Shown piece by piece: positions 1 through 5,935 of a stretch of 27,292 nucleotides of DNA; positions within the stretch are counted from its first letter, which is position 1, and each line of letters opens with the position of its first letter. This DNA comes from Methanoregulaceae archaeon (GTDB taxonomy: Archaea; Halobacteriota; Methanomicrobia; Methanomicrobiales; Methanospirillaceae): assembly GCA_019695435.1 (NCBI GenBank), contig JACTVF010000002.1, forward strand, positions 1 through 27,292. The letters are read 5' to 3'. The position numbers and the translations under genes were made by a program. The notes under the pieces are model-generated. The model saw only the letters and a program-made list of their open reading frames with translations, was not told the origin of the DNA and ran no database searches.

Positions 1-53
1 AATTATTAATCTGACATTTTTTGATCTCACGACAACGTAACAAAACCTTCTAT

Positions 54-266
54 TCAATCCTTCTGCATCTGCCCGCAGTCCGGGCATATCCAGGCTACTG
101 GAATGAACTTCTTATTCTCACGTTTATACAACTGCTGCATCTTGTTCACGCGGTCTATGTGCTGGCAAGTTTATGCTTGATGTCTATAATGATGTGAAAC
201 AATAGAAACTCTGCGCGGGCGTGGATTCTGCCTCAAAACAATTCTTAACCCACAATTAATACACAT
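54..266 (-). pseudogene. Broken small zinc-knuckle protein frame with in-frame stop
   Basis: Reading the minus strand, an ATG at 266 opens a frame starting MCINCG (a CxxC knuckle). It stops at TAA 171-173, and the same frame continues to TGA at 54-56, ending in WICPDCGQMQKD with a second CxxC. Two CxxC pairs about 60 codons apart in one frame suggest a small zinc-ribbon protein split by a nonsense mutation. An AT-rich TATA-like stretch lies about 24 nt upstream of the ATG, so a leaderless start is possible. Only the 3' part (ATG at 140 or GTG at 149) could still be translated. I do not recognise a family. It could be chance, but the 3' part looks protein-like. Confidence 0.33.
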
Positions 267-345
267 TTCTTGTTGAAAAAACCAAATTTATCATGCTGTA
301 GATTTTTCCCTGGCATGAAAGATAACTTTGCCCGAATCAAGAATC

Positions 346-385
346 AAAAAAATGCGAGGGATGGAATTCGAACCCAAGAGATCCT
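346..385 (-). other. tRNA 3'-end remnant (possible attachment-site scar)
   Basis: On the minus strand this reads as the end of a tRNA: a T-loop TTCGAAT, a weak T-stem, a seven-base acceptor strand CCCTCGC, discriminator A, then a T7 run like a tRNA terminator. No matching 5' acceptor GCGAGGG, D-arm or anticodon arm exists in the next 100 bases of that strand, so it is not a complete gene. The T-stem has a T-T pair and a G-T pair. Fragments like this are left where tRNA-targeting integrases insert or excise. It lies about 40 bases past the end of the APC permease gene. Confidence 0.4.
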
Positions 386-422
386 GATTTATCACTGACG
401 GGACGATCGCGGAAACGAAGCG

Positions 423-1682
423 TCAGGAAGTCTTTTTTCTCAAAAAGAACCACGTCCCCCCAATCAGAAGCCCGATACAGCCAATGACCCACGAACCCGG
501 GCTGAGAAATGCGATAAGCCCGATACAGCTCAGCGCCCCGATGACCGGCACCCATGGGGGATACCGGAGGTGCTCCCGGGGCAGCCGGAGTGCGGCGATG
601 TTAGCGATCAGGTAGTATACCAGCATGGCAAACGTGCCGACCGCGACGACCAGGGCAAGGTCGGCGAGGAGGAGCGCCGCGATCATGCAGGCGCCGGTGA
701 TCGCAACAGCGTAATGGGGTGTGCTGAACCGGGGATGGATCCTGCCAAGCAGGGGGGGAAGATCCTGGCTGCGGGCCATGGAGAAGACGATGCGGGATAT
801 CCCCATGATGGTGGTGAGTAACACGCTTGCCGTTGCGATCATCGCTCCGAGCGTTATCACGAGGACCGCCCCGGAACTCCCGGTTATCCCGATTGCGGCG
901 GCGAGCGGAGAGCCGGAGTGTGCAAGGGCAGGAGCACCGGCAAGACCGACCGCGACAACGCTAACGAGCAGGTAGATACCGGTTGAAATCCCGAGTGCAA
1001 GATAGATGGACCATGGCATGGTTTTTTCCGGGTCTTTTACTTCTTCGGCCATGAGGGTGACCCGGGCAAACCCGGTATAGGCAAAAAAGATGAGGGCCGC
1101 ACCGCTGAGAACCCCCACGGGTCCTGCCGGGGCAAGGGGCACAAAGTTCCCCGGCCGGAAAAATCCCAGCCCGAATGCCACGAAGAACAGGAGGATCAGG
1201 ACTTTCGCCGTGACAAGGAGGTTGTTGAAGAGAACTGATTCCTTAAGCCCGATATAATTGATGGAGATGAAAACAAGGCAGATCACCACAGCGATAATTT
1301 TTACCGGGACGGCCGGGAAGAGGGTGACAAAATACTGGGCAAAACCAAGTGAAACTGCCGCCCCGACAAAGATATTGGAGAAGATCCAGATCCAGCCGGC
1401 GATGAACCCGGCAAAGGGGGAGATGAGTTTCTGTGCGTACACATAGGTCCCGCCTTCCCTGGGGAGGAAGGCACTCAGTTCAGCCACACTCATTGCCGAG
1501 AAGACGGCAATGATCCCGGCGATGATAACGGAAACGATCATCGCCGGGCCCGCAATGCCGGCAACGATCCCGGTGACAATGAAGATGCCGGAGCCGATGA
1601 TCGCCCCGATGCCCAGTGCCGTGGCACCAAAGAGACCGATCTCGCGTTTCAGAACAGGGGGCCGGGCCCCGGGATCTGCCAT
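423..1682 (-). CDS. APC-family amino acid permease
   Basis: A 419-residue inner-membrane transporter of the amino acid-polyamine-organocation (APC) superfamily, probably importing or exchanging an amino acid or polyamine. The first transmembrane helix carries the unwound substrate-binding segment GAIIGSGIF, and the loop after helix 6 has the family signature FAYTGF...EEVKDPEKTMP. About 12 hydrophobic helices follow one another to the end, and the length is normal for the family. The start is ATG 1682 (MADPGARPP), which has AAAGGA a few bases upstream; the longer frame to 1799 adds 39 polar residues unlike the family. It stands alone, divergent from the 1936 gene. Substrate cannot be told from sequence. 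Confidence 0.9.
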   Translation of the reverse strand: MADPGARPPVLKREIGLFGATALGIGAIIGSGIFIVTGIVAGIAGPAMIVSVIIAGIIAVFSAMSVAELSAFLPREGGTYVYAQKLISPFAGFIAGWIWIFSNIFVGAAVSLGFAQYFVTLFPAVPVKIIAVVICLVFISINYIGLKESVLFNNLLVTAKVLILLFFVAFGLGFFRPGNFVPLAPAGPVGVLSGAALIFFAYTGFARVTLMAEEVKDPEKTMPWSIYLALGISTGIYLLVSVVAVGLAGAPALAHSGSPLAAAIGITGSSGAVLVITLGAMIATASVLLTTIMGISRIVFSMARSQDLPPLLGRIHPRFSTPHYAVAITGACMIAALLLADLALVVAVGTFAMLVYYLIANIAALRLPREHLRYPPWVPVIGALSCIGLIAFLSPGSWVIGCIGLLIGGTWFFLRKKTS

Positions 1683-1884
1683 CAGGTATCCTTTTTCCCG
1701 GTGACTATTAATGCTGCAGGTTGATGATTCCGCAGGACGAAAGATGTGCCGCATCCCGCCAAAATTATTCCGGATGATCGGGCAGGAGCTGTCCGGCACC
1801 GCGGAAAGGAAGGGACCGGAACGGTCCGGTGCTCATAATGGAAAAACCCGCGTTCAGGAAAGCATATTACCCGCCGGTTCATTC

Positions 1885-1930
1885 TTTTTTTAAATCAAAA
1901 CCTGTGCCATGCAGGTTTTACAAGAGTGAA
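1885..1930 (+). promoter_or_regulatory. TATA-like tract and 8-bp hairpin before the 1936 gene
   Basis: A T-rich TTTTTTTAAAT tract is followed by a perfect 8-bp inverted repeat, AAAACCTG (1897-1904) and CAGGTTTT (1912-1919), with a 7-base loop. GAGTGA, a likely ribosome site, comes next, six bases or so before the ATG at 1936. The hairpin sits where a transcript would begin, so it could be an operator or a structure in the leader. It might also be the terminator of something upstream, but no plus-strand gene precedes it. Confidence 0.4.
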
Positions 1931-1935
1931 AAGGC

Positions 1936-2448
1936 ATGAAAGGAAAACAACCGAAAGATCTCCGCAGCGGGGGGAAGGCGTGTGCAGAACAGATGGGCTA
2001 CCACTGCGCAGAAAACACCGATCCCACACTCCCGTTTGACGGCCTGATGTACCGTGAGAACGTGATGGTTGCCGTGAGACTCAAAAAAGTCCGGTACGGG
2101 ATCGGTGACGACTGTATCATCGAGCATAAATTCCCCGACGATGTCGCGGCACTCCGCACGCTCCCCCTCCCGCCGTACGTGATCCGCGAGCTCTGGATCC
2201 GGACCCAGAACGAGCGGGCGTTCCGGCGTTTCTATGTCCTGCCCGGTACCACTATGGAGATCGAGGAGAACACAAAAGAAGGGTACCGGAACACCCATTA
2301 CCGGGAGGCATACTGGAAGAAGGCACCCTTTAAGGTTGTACTATCCCGCCGGAAGGATGAGGGTGGAGAAGAGCTGAAGTCAGAGGAGCCCGATACGGGC
2401 TCCGTTTGCCAAAAAGACGATCCGCATTTCCGGCTGGAGTGGAAATGA
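1936..2448 (+). CDS. Hypothetical protein, possible degenerate PD-(D/E)XK fold
   Basis: A 170-residue soluble protein I do not recognise. Residues about 33-50 (PFDGLMYREN then VAVRLKK) resemble the core strands of PD-(D/E)XK nucleases, in which an Asp is followed by E-x-K; here the E-x-K position would be R-L-K, so if the fold is right the site is probably inactive. A mixed alpha/beta stretch follows with LPPYVIRELWIRT and an aromatic FRRFYVL strand. The last 30 residues are charged and low in structure. Start ATG 1936 follows GAGTGA at suitable spacing. No signal peptide or membrane segment. It is not in an operon. Fold assignment is inference from short motifs. Confidence 0.6.
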   Translation: MKGKQPKDLRSGGKACAEQMGYHCAENTDPTLPFDGLMYRENVMVAVRLKKVRYGIGDDCIIEHKFPDDVAALRTLPLPPYVIRELWIRTQNERAFRRFYVLPGTTMEIEENTKEGYRNTHYREAYWKKAPFKVVLSRRKDEGGEELKSEEPDTGSVCQKDDPHFRLEWK

Positions 2449-2493
2449 TGTCCACGCCCATGCAAAAGTCAGAGGAACCGAACGTTTTCTTAA

Positions 2494-2642
2494 AATGGGG
2501 ACAGAATTGAGGTTTTTGAACCTGCAATACAGAAGCGTTTTGGCGCCCCTGTTTTTGGGGGATACCAAAAGGCCGTGCCCGAAAATATCTGCCGCCCGGG
2601 GGATTCTGTGGCCCTGTTTTTGAAGATCACCCGGATGAAGAT
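2494..2642 (+). pseudogene. Possible coding remnant abutting vapC
   Basis: After a TAA at 2491-2493 the plus strand has an open frame whose translation looks protein-like (for example RIEVFEPAIQKRFG, then VPENICRPGDSVALFLK). It has no ATG near its beginning and continues into antisense of vapC, where the protein-like character fades; it stops at 2679. I read it as the interrupted piece of an older gene, perhaps cut when vapBC arrived. The alternative is chance, since it is under 65 codons. No family recognised. Confidence 0.25.
2538..2570. terminator. Two-tier hairpin between convergent genes
   Basis: An outer stem TTTTGG (2538-2543) with CCAAAA (2565-2570) encloses an inner CCCC (2546-2549) and GGGG (2557-2560) around TGTTTTT. 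It lies between the convergent ends of the 1936 gene (2448) and vapC (2643), where a bidirectional 3'-end structure would be expected. T-tracts are short, so the terminator role is inference. It overlaps the possible coding remnant. Confidence 0.35.
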
Positions 2643-3032
2643 TTATACGTCGATCGTTTCCTCAAGACCGGCGAAGTGACAGTCCCCGGTAAGGATTTTG
2701 AGGCGGTGGATCCGGGCGGTCGCAAGGATCAGGCAGTCCACCGCCCCCATCCCCGAGCCCGCCCGTTTCTGTCCGGCCTTGATCCTGCCGGCGGCAACGG
2801 CAATCCGGCTGTCCACGGGAAGGATTTCGGCATTGGCGGTGATGGTGGCAAGAAGGGCTGCGGTTTTTTCTTCACCATAGAGATCGCCCAGCCGGTACTG
2901 GAGTTCGTACAGGGTCAGCACGGAGATTGCCTGCGGGGAATAGTTTTCAAGGCTTGCAAGCGCCCGGTGCCCCCACGGTCTGCCGGAAAAAATCTCCATC
3001 CACGCACAGGTGTCGATGAGGATGCCGGTCAT
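2643..3032 (-). CDS. vapC: PIN-domain ribonuclease toxin VapC
   Basis: A 129-residue PIN-domain protein, the toxin of a type II toxin-antitoxin pair; VapC proteins cleave specific RNAs, often tRNAs, using Mg2+ held by an acidic quartet. The expected residues are all visible: D7 in LIDTCAW, E43 in LYELQ, D99 in GAVDCLI and D117 in LTGDCHF. Length is typical. The start ATG 3032 follows GATGAGGA, and the antitoxin stop is only 14 bases upstream, so the two are cotranscribed and probably translationally linked. Held inactive by the AbrB-type partner. Target RNA cannot be predicted. Confidence 0.9.
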   Translation of the reverse strand: MTGILIDTCAWMEIFSGRPWGHRALASLENYSPQAISVLTLYELQYRLGDLYGEEKTAALLATITANAEILPVDSRIAVAAGRIKAGQKRAGSGMGAVDCLILATARIHRLKILTGDCHFAGLEETIDV

Positions 3033-3046
3033 TCCTCATCTTCCTT

Positions 3047-3328
3047 TTAGACTTCACGGTCATGGTCGCGGTACACGGCTCCTATATCGAGATCAGGCAG
3101 GATCCCTAAAAGGGAACCGAGTGGTTTTACCGGGATCAGTTCGATGTGCCCTTGTGTTTCCCGGACCACAAACCGGTCGGCACCGTAATGCTCCCGGATT
3201 TTTTTGGGGAGGACCATGCGCCCTGTCGTGTCGATGGTCACCACAGGACCGGATGCATATTCTGCCGCAGGCTCGCTGACGCCCGGGATCCGGGTATGTC
3301 TGCCATGCGGCCAGGTTGTATGTTTCAT
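3047..3328 (-). CDS. vapB: AbrB/MazE-type antitoxin VapB
   Basis: A 93-residue antitoxin with a SpoVT-AbrB swapped-hairpin DNA-binding domain: VVTIDTTGRMVLPKKIRE followed by HYGADRFVVRE and IELIPV, which is the canonical layout. The C-terminal tail (LGSLLGILPDLDIG...) is the usual toxin-binding segment. Start: ATG 3328 (MKHTTWP) has GGAG eight bases upstream; an upstream in-frame ATG at 3364 lacks a good site and lies inside the promoter repeats. An unusually long N-terminal extension of about 28 residues precedes the AbrB core. It should repress its own promoter, whose 17-bp repeats lie just upstream, and neutralise VapC. Confidence 0.87.
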   Translation of the reverse strand: MKHTTWPHGRHTRIPGVSEPAAEYASGPVVTIDTTGRMVLPKKIREHYGADRFVVRETQGHIELIPVKPLGSLLGILPDLDIGAVYRDHDREV

Positions 3329-3358
3329 ATCCCATTCTCCACAGGACAATGCCGCGTA

Positions 3359-3419
3359 TGGCAAAATAAAATTTTTGGCAAAAATAAAAAAATGGCAAAA
3401 TTATTGCAATGGAATTTTT
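3359..3419. repeat. Three and a half tandem 17-bp repeats at the vapBC promoter
   Basis: TGGCAAAA begins at 3359, 3376 and 3393, exactly 17 bases apart, each followed by an AT-rich spacer; a fourth degenerate unit begins TGGAATT at 3410. The array covers the last codons of the methylase homologue and runs up to the vapB promoter. On the minus strand repeat one holds an AATTTTATTTTG TATA-like box about 35-45 bases before the vapB ATG. Phased short direct repeats at this place are best explained as operator sites for the AbrB antitoxin or toxin-antitoxin complex. Confidence 0.6.
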
Positions 3420-5827
3420 GTCCGCTGATTGATTGGTAGAGCGGATCCCTCCACCACCGCAATCTCATCGACCGACAGCCCGTAGATCCCGTACACCAGC
3501 GAGTCGATCTGCTTCTCGGTCGAGTCGATCTCCTGCTGGATCAGACGCTTTTCCTGATCGGTCTTTGCGAGACTGAGGTGTTTGTGCAGGTCCAGCATCC
3601 CGGTCACGAGCGCGACCATCCGGTCGTGCCGGACTTTGTCATCCGGGTTATCGAAATCGATAACATAGATGGGGAGTTTGCCAAGAGCTGCCGGGCTGGT
3701 ATGGTACCCGCGTTCAGTAATCGGGCAAGTATGCGTGATAATAAACCTGCCAAGCGAAGAGTTCAGGATACCTGCAAGGAACAGATCATTCCGGTTAATG
3801 GCAAGAAGTGTGCTGGAGATCTCATACGTACCCCCAACATCAAAGCAGAATGCCGGATCCTGTTGGTATTCTGAAAAAATAATCTTCGGCCGGTTCTCTT
3901 CAAATTCAAACGATAGGGGGATAGTTATAACATCGGATACTGGATTCAGGTTTTCTTTACATTCCTTAACTCCGGATTTCCGATCCTTATTTCTCACCAT
4001 TTTTTCCATGTTTGTAATTAATGCCCGACACGTTCGGAGATCCCGGTTATCACGTATCACAAGGACAAACCGGTCCGGACTCTCCGGTACGTAACGTCGG
4101 ATATTTGCCGGGCGTAGCAGGGGGATGAAAAAACGCCGACACCACCACGCCTTCTTTGTCAGCTGGCTTTTCGTTGCCTGATCTACAACCAGCGGATTAT
4201 TCCTTATCATGTGTCTCCCAAAGTCGATCTTTCCCATGACATATTGATCCAGCGGAGTTCCAATCTCCTGAACTTTTTTAAGAATTTTTGCGATCCGGGT
4301 ATCATTGAGTTTCCAGCCTCCGTCATCAAACACGCGCTGGTCGAGCATGAAATCATCCTTACCGAAAAAGATCACCTTTGGGAATTCGGAGCTATTCCAC
4401 ACTGGCGATACGATAAACGGTTTTTCTGGAGGACGATTATGGAGCGTAAGACTATACATCATCGCTTCCCCACCCGGTAAAACACGGGTCCTGCCAGTAC
4501 AGGCAATCTGTCCGAGCTGGCGGGTGAGAAGAAGGCGCCGCAGCGGCCGAGCGTGCTGGGATCGAAGGAATGTTCCTGGAACAAGAACCGACATTATACC
4601 ACTGGGCTTAAGAAGTGCAAGCCCTTTCTCAATAAAATATCCGTACAAACCCGCCGATTCTGAATAGACATTATAGTGTATCTGAAAGTAATCCTCCCGA
4701 GTTTTTACGACAAGCGGCCGGTATGGCGGGGGTGCACCGATCACAGCATCAAAACCCCCTTTATCCATGATTTCGGGAAATGCAGTCTTCCAATCGAACG
4801 GGTTGACTTTCCGGCGTTCGTCCACGTTGAACGGAAACACCGGTTTTCCGGTGAAATAATCCGGGGCTATGAGGGAATTGCCGCACCGGATGTTCTTTGC
4901 CAGACATGCACAGATCTCCCGAACCTGATCTGTGGTCGGGTTATTCCGGCAGAACTGCCGATTCTCTTCAATGAACGCAAGCAGCAGGACAAAGCGTGCC
5001 GCACTCACAGATTCCGGATCAATATCTGTGCCGACAACAGACCTGCAGAGAATTTCCCGTAAGATTGTCCCTGTCGGATCCGGATAATCGTGTGCTCTGG
5101 TTTTTTTCTGGGTGAGCAATCGATATGCTGCAAGCAGGAAGAGCCCGGCACCGCATGCTGGGTCGAGGACTCGGCCTGAAGGCGTGTCACTCATCATAGA
5201 TCCATCGGTTATTTTTCCTGTCGCAAGACTCGCTATATACTCGATGATCCTCTGCGGGGGGACATCGACAGTGCCGGTATAGAGCAGCGCAGATTTCCCG
5301 ACACGTTTTACCTGATAACCTTCATCAACATGCATCCTTGAACCAAGGAAATACTCCATGACTGCCGCGAATTCTTCCAGTGGGAGCCTTGTGAGGGGAG
5401 AAGGAAAATCCGAAATCTCCAATCTCTGTATGATCTCGCGGAGCGGCATATCGGAAAGGGGGGGTATAATCCTGAGATCTTCCGATCCTTTCTCAAAAAA
5501 TATTTCTGGTGAAAGTCCGGCATCGGAACACACGCACTCCATACGTTTTGCAATCCCGTCACATCTCTCAAGAGCAGCGAGCGTGCCGGGTTCAACAAAC
5601 CTGCATTCCTGACCGGTTTTAAGGAATAGTAACTGGAGCAGAGTTGATACCACGCGATAATTCAGGTCCGGATCGGTGACCATATGATGTTCTTGTATCA
5701 TCCTACGGGCGAGGAGATCACGTACCAAGTCGAGATGAGAGAGCAACACCTCACCAACGGGAGAGAGAGCCTCCGATAAGAGAGAATCCGGTTCAGTTAA
5801 TCCCGACATTGATAGAGGTATTAGCAT
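3401..5827 (-). CDS. Eco57I/TaqI-type DNA adenine methylase homologue with altered catalytic motif
   Basis: An 808-residue homologue of Type II/IIG N6-adenine methyltransferases. Residues 1-200 are a helical N-terminal domain. SAM-binding motif I is VLDPACGAGLFLLAA (220-234), the motif II acid is in GTDID (266-270), and CGNSLI follows (315-320). Motif IV, normally (N/D)PP(Y/F), reads G-A-P-P-P-Y at 364-369, with the catalytic Asn/Asp absent. The C-terminal target-recognition region resembles TaqI specificity domains (RGYHTSPAALGKLPI near 706-720), ending in a predicted coiled coil (about 745-790). No nuclease motif is seen in the N-terminus. Start 5827 or ATG 5809; the TATA-like box at 5861-5871 implies a very short leader. 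Divergent from the nuclease-helicase gene. It may be an inactive reader or an unusual enzyme. Confidence 0.82.
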   Translation of the reverse strand: MLIPLSMSGLTEPDSLLSEALSPVGEVLLSHLDLVRDLLARRMIQEHHMVTDPDLNYRVVSTLLQLLFLKTGQECRFVEPGTLAALERCDGIAKRMECVCSDAGLSPEIFFEKGSEDLRIIPPLSDMPLREIIQRLEISDFPSPLTRLPLEEFAAVMEYFLGSRMHVDEGYQVKRVGKSALLYTGTVDVPPQRIIEYIASLATGKITDGSMMSDTPSGRVLDPACGAGLFLLAAYRLLTQKKTRAHDYPDPTGTILREILCRSVVGTDIDPESVSAARFVLLLAFIEENRQFCRNNPTTDQVREICACLAKNIRCGNSLIAPDYFTGKPVFPFNVDERRKVNPFDWKTAFPEIMDKGGFDAVIGAPPPYRPLVVKTREDYFQIHYNVYSESAGLYGYFIEKGLALLKPSGIMSVLVPGTFLRSQHARPLRRLLLTRQLGQIACTGRTRVLPGGEAMMYSLTLHNRPPEKPFIVSPVWNSSEFPKVIFFGKDDFMLDQRVFDDGGWKLNDTRIAKILKKVQEIGTPLDQYVMGKIDFGRHMIRNNPLVVDQATKSQLTKKAWWCRRFFIPLLRPANIRRYVPESPDRFVLVIRDNRDLRTCRALITNMEKMVRNKDRKSGVKECKENLNPVSDVITIPLSFEFEENRPKIIFSEYQQDPAFCFDVGGTYEISSTLLAINRNDLFLAGILNSSLGRFIITHTCPITERGYHTSPAALGKLPIYVIDFDNPDDKVRHDRMVALVTGMLDLHKHLSLAKTDQEKRLIQQEIDSTEKQIDSLVYGIYGLSVDEIAVVEGSALPINQRTKIPLQ

Positions 5828-5860
5828 TTATACCGATAATGTTGTGGCGGTTTGGACAGA

Positions 5861-5930
5861 CAAATAAATAATTTCTTTAATTAGGCGGATAATCGTAAAA
5901 TATAATATTATATGATTTTTTCATGAGGAT
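5861..5930. promoter_or_regulatory. Back-to-back promoters of the methylase homologue and nuclease-helicase
   Basis: The 108 bases between the two divergent starts are very AT-rich. TTATTTATTTG on the minus strand (5861-5871) lies about 34-44 bases before the methylase-homologue ATG at 5827. AAAATATAATATTA on the plus strand (5897-5910) lies about 26-39 bases before the helicase ATG, with GAGGAT (5925-5930) as a ribosome site. Two boxes about 30 bases apart suggest shared or mutually exclusive expression. Confidence 0.5.
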
Positions 5931-5935
5931 AGATA

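Noticed and set aside
2676..3050. A 124-codon plus-strand frame opposite vapC.
   Set aside because: It is a shadow of the PIN-domain gene, whose four catalytic acids and coupled antitoxin make the minus strand clear.
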